Shown piece after piece: positions 12,994 through 21,204 of a DNA stretch of 21,658 nt. The position numbers were made by a program, and so were the translations under genes. The notes beneath the pieces were generated by a model. That model did not search any database and was not told where the DNA came from. It saw nothing but the letters and a program-made list of their open reading frames with translations. Origin of the DNA: an uncultured Ruminococcus sp. (GTDB lineage: Bacteria; Bacillota; Clostridia; Oscillospirales; Ruminococcaceae); assembly GCF_946187255.1 (NCBI RefSeq), contig NZ_CAMHRZ010000023.1, positions 1-21,658 of the forward strand, given 5' to 3'. Positions within the stretch are counted from its first letter, which is position 1, and each line of letters opens with the position of its first letter.

Positions 12994-14832
12994 ATGGACA
13001 AGGAAGGTCTTAAAATACTGCTTGTATGCATTACGAATAAAAATTATGGTGACACTGTCATTGCAGACTGCACCGAATACCTTATTAATAAAGCGCTGGG
13101 TAAAGAAGCCAGCAGGTGCAGGGTGCTGCGCTACAGCATGACAAGCGGTGACCTTGTGCAGATAAAGTACGCCGATGCGGTAGTATTCGCAGGCGGCGGG
13201 CTGATAAAGTTCAGGCAGGAAGAATTTTACAAAAATGTATGCGAGATCGTTGAAGAAGCCGAAAAGCAGGGCGTGCCCGTGTTTTTCAACAGCGTCGGGG
13301 TGGAAGGCTTCGATGAGGGGGACGAGCGCTGCAGGATGCTCATAGATACGGTCAATCTTAACTGCGTCAAGGGTGTCACCGTCCGTGACGATGCTGAACT
13401 TTTTCGCAGACAGTACGTCCGCCGCAAGGGGCTGAGAGTAAAGCCCGTGTTCGACCCCGCAGTGTGGGCGAAGGACTGCTATAACATAAATGTTGAAAAC
13501 AGCGGCATCATAGGGCTGAATATCGCGCGTGCGGGATTGTTCGCGGATTACAGCGGCGCTGATATAGATGAAAAATTTCTGCTGGATTTCTGGACGGAAA
13601 CGGTAAAGCGGCTGGAAGACAAGGGTCTGCAATGGCGGATATTCACCAACGGGCTGAACTCCGACGAGGAATTTGCAAAGAAGGTGCTGGAAAAAATAGG
13701 TCACGGCGAAAAGCTGCCGCAGATAGCGGACTCGGAACAGCTGGTGAAGATGATAGGCGGTTTCTCGGCTGTTATCGCCACCAGGATGCACGCCTGCATA
13801 ACCGCCTGTTCACTGGGACTTCCCTGTGTGGGGCTGGTGTGGTCGGAGAAACTGCGTTTCTGGAGCGAAAAGACAGGCACCCCCGAAAGGTACCTCTCCC
13901 CCGATAATATCACAGCGGAGAACGCTGTAGCCGCACTGGAAAAGGCTATGAGCGAAGGCGGCAAAAGCGCCGGATATTTCGGGAAAAGGAGCGTTTATAC
14001 CGAACTGAGACGCTTCATCGTAAAGGAATGTTTCCCCAGAAAGATAAAGCACGAGCGCGAGTTGGGCAGCAAGGTGCTGGAAGTCGGGATGGGAGGTATA
14101 CAATATAAATACCGCGCACCCAATTCCCCCGATGAGATGCGACGCAGGCTGAAAGAGAACTGCTACAATGTGGAAGTGGACATAAGGGCTTCCGCTGACG
14201 GCAAGGCTGTGTGTATAAACGGCTGGACGGACAAGAACCTGAGTCTGCTGGGAGTGACACCCGCAGAGGGCGCACCGAAGGAACTGACCCGCGAGGATTT
14301 CCTCAGCCGCCGAATAGACGGCAAGTACCCTGTGTGCGCTTTTGATGAGGTGGCAAAGCTGGCGGCGGAGTATGACAGCATAAGGCTGCTGCTGGATGTG
14401 GGCAAGCCGCCCAAAGCACTGATAAACGATCTGTTTGCGGATATCGCACAGACGCTGAAAGACAACGGCATAGTCCGCAAGCGCATAATGATACGCTTAC
14501 AGCGGGAAAGCGATGTAGCCGCATGGAAAAAGACGGGCTGCAACAATATCACTCTGGTGTACTACCTGCCGCCCTCCGACGGTTCTGAGGAACAGAACGA
14601 AAAGCAGGTAAAGGCAGTGGAATTCTGCAAGGCAAAGGGCATCACGATAATCTCCTGCGAAGCCGCCACATACACCGAAGATGTGGCTGCAATGCTGAAA
14701 GCGAACCATATCAGGGCGGTGGTGTTCTCCTACGACAAGGCGGGTGATATCATCGACACCATCGAGCGAGGAGCTTTTCTGGTGGGCAGTGTATTCTGTT
14801 CGGGCAGATACATACAGCAGCTCACTCACTGA
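12994..14832 (+). CDS. Polysaccharide pyruvyl transferase-like protein fused to a degenerate GDPD/PI-PLC-like domain
   Basis: The 612-aa product has two halves. Residues about 7-345 follow the polysaccharide pyruvyl transferase (CsaB-like) pattern: an NYGDTVI motif (17-23), a Rossmann-like strand ending AGGGLIKF (66-73), FNSVGVEG (98-105), and the IATRMHACITACSLGLPCVGL block (261-281) with R264 and H266. Such enzymes put ketal pyruvate on cell-wall or capsule sugars. Residues about 360-608 resemble glycerophosphodiester/PI-PLC-like phosphodiesterases: NVEVDIRASADGKAVC (392-407), then NGWTDKNLSLLG, LLLDVGK and a closing beta-alpha series. The metal-ligand pair E394/D396 remains. The two histidines expected near M366 and at N409 are missing. 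No signal peptide or membrane segment is seen. CGGAGGTG precedes the ATG. Confidence 0.75.
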   Translation: MDKEGLKILLVCITNKNYGDTVIADCTEYLINKALGKEASRCRVLRYSMTSGDLVQIKYADAVVFAGGGLIKFRQEEFYKNVCEIVEEAEKQGVPVFFNSVGVEGFDEGDERCRMLIDTVNLNCVKGVTVRDDAELFRRQYVRRKGLRVKPVFDPAVWAKDCYNINVENSGIIGLNIARAGLFADYSGADIDEKFLLDFWTETVKRLEDKGLQWRIFTNGLNSDEEFAKKVLEKIGHGEKLPQIADSEQLVKMIGGFSAVIATRMHACITACSLGLPCVGLVWSEKLRFWSEKTGTPERYLSPDNITAENAVAALEKAMSEGGKSAGYFGKRSVYTELRRFIVKECFPRKIKHERELGSKVLEVGMGGIQYKYRAPNSPDEMRRRLKENCYNVEVDIRASADGKAVCINGWTDKNLSLLGVTPAEGAPKELTREDFLSRRIDGKYPVCAFDEVAKLAAEYDSIRLLLDVGKPPKALINDLFADIAQTLKDNGIVRKRIMIRLQRESDVAAWKKTGCNNITLVYYLPPSDGSEEQNEKQVKAVEFCKAKGITIISCEAATYTEDVAAMLKANHIRAVVFSYDKAGDIIDTIERGAFLVGSVFCSGRYIQQLTH

Positions 14833-14846
14833 CGATAGACAAAAAT

Positions 14847-14879
14847 ACTCCCCGTCCTGCTGCGGCAGGTGCGGGGAGT
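14847..14879. terminator. Terminator between convergent genes
   Basis: ACTCCCC (14847-14853) pairs with GGGGAGT (14873-14879), with an inner CCTGC/GCAGG stem. On the minus strand it is followed by TATTTTTG, so it chiefly ends the GGDEF/EAL gene. The plus-strand T tract is weak. Confidence 0.75.
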
Positions 14880-14892
14880 TTGCTGTTATAGT

Positions 14893-17868
14893 TTAGTTTT
14901 CATCCGCGTCGTGCTTCTGCACGCCTATGATGAGTTTTTCGCCGTCTTCCTCTCTTACGAGGGCGGCTCTCAGCATCACGGGCAGCAGACCGTCATCGGT
15001 GATGAGATGATAGTCCAGCTTGAATATGCTGTCTTTTTCAATGGTGCTCAGCACGTTCTCCTTTGTGAAGTTTTCCGCCAGGAGCTTCCTGTCATCTTCG
15101 GGCAGTACAGCTTCGCTGTCAGCTATCGCCTGCTCAAAGAGGTTCTTGCCTGCTTTGGCAAAGCCGTAGCCGTTGTAGGTGCTGTCCGCAGTGAATTCGG
15201 TGTAATCACCTGTTTCGGGGTCCACGTTGTAAAGGCAGAGATAATCACCCGAAAGCGCCATGAGCCTTGAGAATATCTCCTCGTTGCGGTGTACCCTTTC
15301 CAGCAGTATCTTCTGCTTCATCGCCTGATCCACGTTGCTGACACCTATTATCAGATGATTGAGATCGTTGGGCGGACGTACAGCTTTCATATTAACATAG
15401 ACGGGCTCGCCGTCCATCATCAGCCTGTAGGTGAGGGTGAATGTTCCCTGCTCGTCCAGCTTGTGCAGGATATTCTCCTTCCTGAATTCTGCAACGAACT
15501 TGTCGCAGTCCTCTTCGTAGAGGAATTTCAGCGCGTCCTTGCGGCTCTGGTTGAAGAAATCTTCGGCTTTTCTCTCCATTGCCATATCCTCGCCGCCGAT
15601 TGCGGAGGTGTACTCGAAGAAGGTCTCCGTTTCGATATTGACGTAGAAGAGATTGAAGTAATCCGCCGCCAGCGCACTTGCGATATTTGCATAGGTGGTA
15701 CCCTTGTTGCTGCCCACAGCGGAAAGCACAGCCACCAGTACAGCCACAGTGCCGTTGGGGTTCACAGCTATCCTGCGGGCGCAGGAATGTACATTGGTGC
15801 CGTCGGGGAACTGCTCGTTCATGAATATTATCTCGTCCGACTTGGTACAGTTCATAAGCCCTTTCATGAAGGACATTGCCGATGTCTCGGGCCTTTCTCT
15901 GAATATATCTATCTTGTCGCCCAGGGGTATACCGAAGGTTCTCTTAATGAATTCGCGGTAGGAACGGTTTGTACGCGCAAAACGCACCTGATCGTTCAGC
16001 ACCTCGATTATCGCCATTGGCATGGCATCGAAATACTTATCAAAGGTGGTGGATGCGCCCTGAGATATCTCGGAGATATCGTGCAGGCTGACTCTGCCTA
16101 TGGCATCGTAGTAATCCGACTGTATCGGGTCCTCAAAGCCTATCTGCCTGCCGTTTGCATATTTTTCCAGTATCTTCTCGACGGGTATGGGCTTTTCAAA
16201 GAAATAGCCCTGTAATTTAGAACAGCCTGTCTCTTTCAGGAAAGTGACCTGCTCCTCCGTTTCAACGCCCTCACATACGGTATCCAGTCCCAGTGAGGTC
16301 GCCATCCTCAGCAGCTCCGTCAGCATTATGCCCCCTGCGGGGCTCTCGTTGAAGCGCTGCATGAAACGCATATCAAATTTCAGCAGATCAAAGGGTATGC
16401 TCTGCAAAGCGTCCAGCGAGGAATACCCGCTGCCGAAATCGTCCATCCATATAGAAAATCCCAGCTTTTTGAAACGCTCGATCTGCTTCTTCATAAAATC
16501 GAAGTCCTCACCGATGACGCTCTCGGTGATCTCTATATTCAGCATACTGTGCTCGATGCCTGCCGTATCCATGCGGCGGCATATCTCCTGCACGATATCG
16601 CAGGTATCGAAATCCGACCTGGACAGGTTTACCGACTGTGGCATTATATCGAGACCTGCCTCAGACATGGTCTTTATCTTCTGCAATACACAATCCACCA
16701 CGAAAAGATCCAGCTTGTATATCAGCTTATGATCTTCCAACACCGGGATGAACTCACCCGGGGACATGAAGCCGTTGACAGGGTCTATCCACCTTGCCAG
16801 CGCTTCTTCATCACAAACTCTGCCGTTTACAGAGCGTATGATAGGCTGGTAGTAAACCTTTATCCATTTTTCCTCTATCGCCTTGTCGAGATTGGTGATG
16901 ATATACTGCTGCCTTTCTTCGGTATCCTTCATCGTCATATCGTAGTAGCTGTAACCCGAAGAATATATATTTTTAAGTGTGTCACAGGCGAACTTCGCCC
17001 TGTCGCACGCCATACTCGTTACTATGCCGTCGAACCAGTGCTGATATATGCCCACATGGACAGGCAGGGAGCGCCCGCCGTTCAGCTTCTGGCATTCCTC
17101 GAACACTGCTTCCAGCTTTAGTTCAAGATTGTCGTTCTCGGTTATGGCGGCAAAATGATCCTGTCCCAGACGGCTGCAGCACTCGCTGCCGAAATGCTCC
17201 GCCAGTATCCTCGAAAAGCCCCGAAGCAGTATATCACCATCGGAAAATCCGTACTTATGGTTGAAATACTTCATTCCGCTGAAATCCATATAAAGCAGTG
17301 CGGGTCTTCCGCCTGCTTCGATTATCATATCTCTCTTTACTGATGCAAGCTCAAAGAAGTAGGTCATGCCCGGAAGCCCTGTCAGGTGATCGTAATAACG
17401 GGGTATAGTCTGGGTTTCCTCATACGGTGCCTTATTGACCGAATCTTTGAGCAGAGAGTCTGTTGACATATTCTCGGGGCAGGCACCCTCGTTGATGTAC
17501 AACACCTGTGCCAGCCTTGTGCCGTCTTCGGTGAAGATATGCTCACCCACGGCATGGATCATGAAATATTTGTCGCCGTTGTATTGTTTTGAGCGGTATA
17601 CCACATCATATCTGCCGCCCTCGTTGGCGAACCTGTATGCAGCATCGGCGATACGCGCGATATCGTCGATGTGAGTGCCGTTGTACATATCGTTATCCAT
17701 ATCATAATAAGCCTTTTTGGAATCGGTATACCCGAAAAGCTCACAGAAGCCTGCGGAAAGCGCCAGCGTGACAACGTGCTTGTCTACGAACTGGTATATA
17801 GCAAACGGTATCCTTGAATTTTCTATATGTTTTTTCTCGGTCGCGTCGAAAACATACTTCTTCATCAT
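14893..17868 (-). CDS. Cytoplasmic PAS/degenerate GGDEF/EAL c-di-GMP phosphodiesterase
   Basis: The 991-aa product starts at ATG 17868 with AGGCAGG just upstream; GTG 17874 would add two residues and an ATG lies at 17865. An N-terminal PAS-like domain (about 15-128) is followed by a GGDEF domain (about 160-318). This keeps the DHLTGLPG start, but its signature is GQDHF (235-239), so cyclase activity is unlikely. The EAL domain (about 321-568) looks complete: EAL at 355-357, SVNLSR, IEITES, MDDFGSGYSSL, LKFD, EGVETEEQ and QGYFFEKP. It should hydrolyse c-di-GMP, perhaps with the GGDEF part as a GTP sensor. The remaining ~420 residues contain about three PAS-like repeats. Two end in similar patterns (YRLMMDGEPVYVNMKA and YHLITDDGLLPVMLRA). 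No membrane helices were seen. Confidence 0.9.
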   Translation of the reverse strand: MMKKYVFDATEKKHIENSRIPFAIYQFVDKHVVTLALSAGFCELFGYTDSKKAYYDMDNDMYNGTHIDDIARIADAAYRFANEGGRYDVVYRSKQYNGDKYFMIHAVGEHIFTEDGTRLAQVLYINEGACPENMSTDSLLKDSVNKAPYEETQTIPRYYDHLTGLPGMTYFFELASVKRDMIIEAGGRPALLYMDFSGMKYFNHKYGFSDGDILLRGFSRILAEHFGSECCSRLGQDHFAAITENDNLELKLEAVFEECQKLNGGRSLPVHVGIYQHWFDGIVTSMACDRAKFACDTLKNIYSSGYSYYDMTMKDTEERQQYIITNLDKAIEEKWIKVYYQPIIRSVNGRVCDEEALARWIDPVNGFMSPGEFIPVLEDHKLIYKLDLFVVDCVLQKIKTMSEAGLDIMPQSVNLSRSDFDTCDIVQEICRRMDTAGIEHSMLNIEITESVIGEDFDFMKKQIERFKKLGFSIWMDDFGSGYSSLDALQSIPFDLLKFDMRFMQRFNESPAGGIMLTELLRMATSLGLDTVCEGVETEEQVTFLKETGCSKLQGYFFEKPIPVEKILEKYANGRQIGFEDPIQSDYYDAIGRVSLHDISEISQGASTTFDKYFDAMPMAIIEVLNDQVRFARTNRSYREFIKRTFGIPLGDKIDIFRERPETSAMSFMKGLMNCTKSDEIIFMNEQFPDGTNVHSCARRIAVNPNGTVAVLVAVLSAVGSNKGTTYANIASALAADYFNLFYVNIETETFFEYTSAIGGEDMAMERKAEDFFNQSRKDALKFLYEEDCDKFVAEFRKENILHKLDEQGTFTLTYRLMMDGEPVYVNMKAVRPPNDLNHLIIGVSNVDQAMKQKILLERVHRNEEIFSRLMALSGDYLCLYNVDPETGDYTEFTADSTYNGYGFAKAGKNLFEQAIADSEAVLPEDDRKLLAENFTKENVLSTIEKDSIFKLDYHLITDDGLLPVMLRAALVREEDGEKLIIGVQKHDADEN

Positions 17869-17927
17869 TTTCACCTGCCTTTGTGATATTTGTTAACAAT
17901 AATACCACTAAGATTCATACTGTTTAT

Positions 17928-17956
17928 ATTATAACAGAAAATACAACATAAGTCAA
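17928..17956 (-). promoter_or_regulatory. Promoter of the GGDEF/EAL gene
   Basis: TTGACT (17956..17951), 17 bases and TATAAT (17933..17928). The start is near 17921, about 53 bases before the ATG. A perfect 10-bp palindrome TTGTTAACAA (17890-17899) lies in the 5'UTR and could be an operator. Confidence 0.8.
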
Positions 17957-18057
17957 TTGTTTCTTAAAAATTTACCATTTAAAGTAAAATAATGGTCAGT
18001 TATGCGGAATTCCCCTGTTTTAGGGCTTTTTAGATGCTGAACATTCTGTTAAAACGA

Positions 18058-18086
18058 TTGACTTTTTTGAAAAGGTGTGATATAAT
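18058..18086 (+). promoter_or_regulatory. Promoter of the queuosine-precursor operon
   Basis: TTGACT (18058-18063), 17 bases, TATAAT (18081-18086). The start would be near 18093, leaving a long leader of about 185 bases before queD. Confidence 0.85.
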
Positions 18087-18092
18087 TATCCC

Positions 18093-18277
18093 GGTTGATA
18101 ATTACGACAGTTCGCTTGCGCCATCCTGTCATATATCCGAATGCAGTTATTTATCTGCAAACTGATATTAAAACAAAACCAGGGCACATAACGGTATCAA
18201 GGCTTGGGTCAAAGCACCCGTGCCGTTGTTCTGTGCGCCTGCATCTTTGCGGACGCATTATTTTTTTGGAGGATAAA
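18093..18277 (+). promoter_or_regulatory. Structured leader of the que operon, candidate riboswitch/attenuator
   Basis: The leader contains, in order, hairpins GACAG/CTGTC (18106-18130) and TGCAG/CTGCA (18142-18159), an A-rich stretch, a long imperfect stem, and a terminator followed at once by the queD ribosome site GGAGG (18268-18272). The long stem pairs 18181-18194 with 18223-18240 (AGG/CCT, GCACA/TGTGC, AACGG/CCGTT). Its 3' arm overlaps the 5' arm of the terminator (18234-18239), so the two cannot form together. The enclosed loop offers alternative GGGT/ACCC or GCTT/AAGC pairings. This is the layout of a transcription-attenuating riboswitch, and preQ1 is the obvious ligand. I do not recognise the preQ1-I consensus in it. 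Confidence 0.55.
18234..18267 (+). terminator. Leader terminator (attenuator) before queD
   Basis: TGCGCC (18234-18239) pairs with GGACGCA (18251-18257, one bulged A), followed by TTATTTTTTT ending directly before the ribosome site. Its position inside the leader points to conditional termination. Confidence 0.65.
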
Positions 18278-18700
18278 ATGTATCATCTTAAAACGGAAGC
18301 ACATTTTGACAGCGCTCATTTCCTTGCGGGCTACAACGGGAAATGCGCCAATATACACGGTCACTGCTGGAAGCTGGAGGTGGAGATAGCCGACAGCGAG
18401 CTTGTAACGGAGGGCGAAAAGAGGGGTATGCTGATAGATTTCGGTGACCTGAAAAAAGCCGTTCGCGGTGCTGCGGACAGCTTTGACCACACGCTCATCT
18501 ACGAAAAGGGTTCGCTTAAAGAGAATACCCTTGCGGCACTGAGGGATGAGGGCTTTTCGCTGACTGAGGTGGAGTTCAGACCTACGGCGGAAAACTTTGC
18601 GAAGTATTTTTACGATATGCTGTCCTCACAGGGACTGCCCGTCAGCAGGACTACGGTGTACGAAACTCCCGAGAACTGTGCTTTTTACGAGGGTGAATGA
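18278..18700 (+). CDS. queD: 6-carboxy-5,6,7,8-tetrahydropterin synthase QueD
   Basis: This 140-aa T-fold protein converts 7,8-dihydroneopterin triphosphate to 6-carboxytetrahydropterin, the second step from GTP to preQ1. Zinc ligands H14, H27 and H29 lie in FDSAHFLAGYNGKCANIHGH, with catalytic C23 between them. D70-H71 (SFDHTL) and E129 (VYETPEN) complete the active site. The LIDFGDLK segment (52-59) is typical. The ATG at 18278 follows GGAGG by five bases; an open extension upstream would run into the leader terminator and is not used. First gene of a tightly packed five-gene operon; queE starts one base after its stop. Confidence 0.95.
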   Translation: MYHLKTEAHFDSAHFLAGYNGKCANIHGHCWKLEVEIADSELVTEGEKRGMLIDFGDLKKAVRGAADSFDHTLIYEKGSLKENTLAALRDEGFSLTEVEFRPTAENFAKYFYDMLSSQGLPVSRTTVYETPENCAFYEGE

Positions 18701-18701
18701 T

Positions 18702-19376
18702 ATGGGCAGTTTTGAACTTGTTGAGCATTTTGTCAGCATAAACGGCGAGGGTCAGTTCGCGGGTGAGCTTGCATTGTTCCTGCGCTTCAAGGGCTGTAAC
18801 CTGCGCTGTGACTGGTGTGATACCAGGTGGGCAAACGGCAGGGACGCGGAATGCACGGTGTGCGATACCGATAAGCTTATAGATATAGCCAAAAACGCCG
18901 CCGATACCTGCGGTCTGCACCGCGTGACACTCACAGGGGGCGAGCCCCTTTTGCAGAGGGATATGGCGGAGCTGATAAACGCACTTTCCGCTGAGGGGTT
19001 AAGCTGCGAGATCGAGACGAACGGTTCGGTGCCGATCGGGGATGTTATCGAAAAGTGTTCCCCACGCCCCGTATTTACTATGGATTACAAGCTGCCTTCC
19101 AGCGGCATGGAAAGTCGTATGTGCCTTGAAAACTTTCCTCTGCTAAAAGAGAGCGACACACTGAAATTCGTCTGTGCTTCAAGGGAAGACCTTGACTGCG
19201 CCGCAGAGATGCTGGAAAAATACAAGCCTGTCTGCAAGGTATATTTCAGCCCCGTTTTCGGCAGGATATCCCCTGCGGATATGGTGGAATACATGAAAGA
19301 GAAGAAACTGGGCAGCGTGCGTCTGCAATTGCAGCTGCACAAGTTTATATGGGATCCGAATGAGAGAGGGGTCTGA
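18702..19376 (+). CDS. queE: 7-carboxy-7-deazaguanine synthase QueE (radical SAM)
   Basis: The 224-aa radical-SAM enzyme rearranges 6-carboxytetrahydropterin to 7-carboxy-7-deazaguanine. The iron-sulfur cluster motif is GCNLRCDWCDT, with C32, C36 and C39 in the normal CxxxCxxC spacing. The N-terminal EHFVSINGEGQFAG and the TLTGGEPLLQ strand that contacts S-adenosylmethionine are also visible. The length fits the compact QueE proteins of Firmicutes. The ATG is one base after the queD stop, so they are translationally coupled. An extension of the frame upstream overlaps queD and is not credible as a start. Confidence 0.94.
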   Translation: MGSFELVEHFVSINGEGQFAGELALFLRFKGCNLRCDWCDTRWANGRDAECTVCDTDKLIDIAKNAADTCGLHRVTLTGGEPLLQRDMAELINALSAEGLSCEIETNGSVPIGDVIEKCSPRPVFTMDYKLPSSGMESRMCLENFPLLKESDTLKFVCASREDLDCAAEMLEKYKPVCKVYFSPVFGRISPADMVEYMKEKKLGSVRLQLQLHKFIWDPNERGV

Positions 19377-19378
19377 AA

Positions 19379-19939
19379 ATGGATAAAGAAAAGATAATGT
19401 TTCATATAAAGGGTCTGCTGGAAGCCATAGGCGAGGACCCCGAAAGAGAGGGGCTTATAGATACCCCCGCCCGTGTGGCGAATATGCTGGAGGAGACTCT
19501 GGAGGGCACAGCCTACACCAATCACGAGATAGCCGAGATGTTCGGCAAGACCTTTTCCACAGGCGATATAGGTGCTGATGAAGCTATCATCATGAAGGAT
19601 ATAACCGTGTTCAGCTACTGCGAGCATCATCTGGCGCTGATGTACGATATGACCGTGAATGTGGGCTATATCCCTCACGGAAAGGTGCTGGGGCTCAGCA
19701 AGATAGCGCGTATCTGCGAAATGGCTGCAAAGCGTCTGCAATTGCAGGAAAAACTTGGCAGAGATATCGCGGAGATAATCTCAGAAGCGGCAGGCACCCC
19801 CGATGTGGGCGTTAAGATATCAGGCTGCCACAGCTGCATGACCGCACGCGGTATAAAAAATGCGTCCTCACACACCGAGACACGCACTTATCTCGGCAAA
19901 TTCAAGACGGACAGCGACCTGAAAAAATTAATTGACTGA
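19379..19939 (+). CDS. folE: GTP cyclohydrolase I, supplying the queuosine pathway
   Basis: The 186-aa homodecameric enzyme turns GTP into 7,8-dihydroneopterin triphosphate and formate. Type I motifs are clear: DTPARVANM, the zinc ligands C81 and H84 in YCEHHLAL, IPHGKVLGLSK, and the second zinc cluster GCHSCMTARGIKN (H151, C153). The gene starts two bases after queE stops, placing the first enzyme of the pathway inside the que operon. Folate genes are not nearby, so its main task here may be preQ1, though it could feed folate as well. Confidence 0.95.
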   Translation: MDKEKIMFHIKGLLEAIGEDPEREGLIDTPARVANMLEETLEGTAYTNHEIAEMFGKTFSTGDIGADEAIIMKDITVFSYCEHHLALMYDMTVNVGYIPHGKVLGLSKIARICEMAAKRLQLQEKLGRDIAEIISEAAGTPDVGVKISGCHSCMTARGIKNASSHTETRTYLGKFKTDSDLKKLID

Positions 19940-19947
19940 GGTGTACC

Positions 19948-20634
19948 ATGAAAGCACTTGTATTGTTCAGCGGCGGGCTTGACAGCGCCACCTGTCTTGC
20001 CCTTGCGATAAAAAAACACGGCAGGGAGAACGTCACCGCACTGTCGGTATTCTACGGGCAGAAGCATGACAAGGAGATAAAGGCGGCAAAGAACGTGGCT
20101 GCATACTATGATGTACCGCTGAAAACTCTCGACCTGGCACTGATATTTGCGGACTCCGACTGTTCGCTGCTCACAGGCTCCGACAAGGATATACCCCACG
20201 AAAGCTACGCCGAGCAGCTGACACATACCGACGGCAAGCCTGTTTCCACATACGTCCCTTTCCGCAACGGACTTTTCCTGTCCTCTGCGGCGAGCATAGC
20301 AATCTCCCTTGACTGCGGAGTGATATACTACGGCGCTCACGCCGATGATGCGGCGGGCAATGCCTATCCCGACTGTTCACAGGCTTTCAACAATGCCATG
20401 AACGAGGCGATAACACTGGGCAGCGGCGGACAGGTGCATATCGAAGCACCCTTTGTGGGGCTGACCAAGGCTGATGTGGTAAAAATGGGCACCGAACTGG
20501 GAGTGCCCTATGAACTTACCTGGAGCTGCTACGAGGGCGGAGACAAGCCCTGCGGTGAATGCGGCACCTGTATCGACAGAATGGCGGCTTTTGCTGCCAA
20601 CGGACTTACAGACCCTCTGCTGAAAGGAGAATGA
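19948..20634 (+). CDS. queC: 7-cyano-7-deazaguanine synthase QueC
   Basis: The 228-aa ATP-dependent enzyme converts 7-carboxy-7-deazaguanine with ammonia into preQ0. The PP-loop is LVLFSGGLDSATCLA (4-18), followed by VFYGQKH (34-40) and the YGAHADDAAGNAYPDC segment (128-143). Four zinc-binding cysteines near the C-terminus are C194, C202, C205 and C208 (SCYEGGDKPCGECGTC). The family usually has YGVNAxDYSGYPDC in the middle motif, and the variant here is mild. A GAGGTG site precedes the ATG, eight bases after folE. Confidence 0.95.
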   Translation: MKALVLFSGGLDSATCLALAIKKHGRENVTALSVFYGQKHDKEIKAAKNVAAYYDVPLKTLDLALIFADSDCSLLTGSDKDIPHESYAEQLTHTDGKPVSTYVPFRNGLFLSSAASIAISLDCGVIYYGAHADDAAGNAYPDCSQAFNNAMNEAITLGSGGQVHIEAPFVGLTKADVVKMGTELGVPYELTWSCYEGGDKPCGECGTCIDRMAAFAANGLTDPLLKGE

Positions 20635-20636
20635 CA

Positions 20637-21134
20637 ATGGCAAGCAGGACAGAAAACGAAAAGGGCAGTATAACTCTGCTGGGAAACAATAATACAAAGT
20701 ACAGTCAGGACTATTCACCCGAGGTGCTGGAAACATTCCCTAACAAGCACCCCGACCGCGATTACTTCGTGAAATTCAACTGCCCCGAATTCACGAGCCT
20801 TTGCCCCATAACGGGACAGCCCGATTTTGCGACGATATATATATCCTACATCCCCGCCGAGAGGATGGTGGAGAGCAAATCATTGAAGCTGTATCTCTTC
20901 AGCTTCCGCAACCACGGAGATTTCCACGAGGACTGCGTTAACATCATCATGAACGACCTTATTAAACTGATGGAGCCCAAGTATATAGAAGTATGGGGCA
21001 AGTTCCTGCCTCGCGGCGGCATCTCCATCGACCCTTACTGCAACTACGGCATAAAGGGTACCAAATGGGAAGAACTGGCATGGCAGCGTCTTTCACAGCA
21101 TGATATGTACCCAGAAGCGGTCAACAACAGATAA
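20637..21134 (+). CDS. queF: NADPH-dependent 7-cyano-7-deazaguanine reductase QueF
   Basis: The 165-aa unimodular reductase converts preQ0 to preQ1, the base inserted into tRNA by Tgt. The catalytic C56 is in FTSLCPITGQPDF and D63 follows. The family motif ESKSLKLYL (79-87) and the FHEDC segment (96-100) are present. The start is ATG 20637, seven bases after AAAGGAG; ATG 20631, overlapping the queC stop, is too close to that site. Last gene of the operon, so all steps from GTP to preQ1 are encoded together. Tgt, QueA and QueG/QueH are not in the window. Confidence 0.95.
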   Translation: MASRTENEKGSITLLGNNNTKYSQDYSPEVLETFPNKHPDRDYFVKFNCPEFTSLCPITGQPDFATIYISYIPAERMVESKSLKLYLFSFRNHGDFHEDCVNIIMNDLIKLMEPKYIEVWGKFLPRGGISIDPYCNYGIKGTKWEELAWQRLSQHDMYPEAVNNR

Positions 21135-21139
21135 TACAA

Positions 21140-21180
21140 AAGGTATCGTTCCCGAATGCGGAGCGATACCTTGTTTTTTT
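21140..21180. terminator. Terminator of the que operon
   Basis: AAGGTATCG (21140-21148) pairs perfectly with CGATACCTT (21164-21172), with an inner TCC/GGA pairing and TTTTTTT at 21174-21180. The opposite strand has a shorter T run and could serve the convergent zinc-ribbon gene. Confidence 0.9.
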
Positions 21181-21204
21181 ATTTGTCACGATATAGATCG
21201 GGGA

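Noticed and set aside
12853..13791. 312-codon minus-strand frame opposite the pyruvyl-transferase-like gene
   Set aside because: Antisense shadow; it covers the small-RNA terminator and lacks a ribosome site or recognisable domain.
18095..18277. 61-codon extension of queD into the leader
   Set aside because: It would start almost at the transcription start without a ribosome site and run through the terminator hairpin; QueD aligns from 18278.
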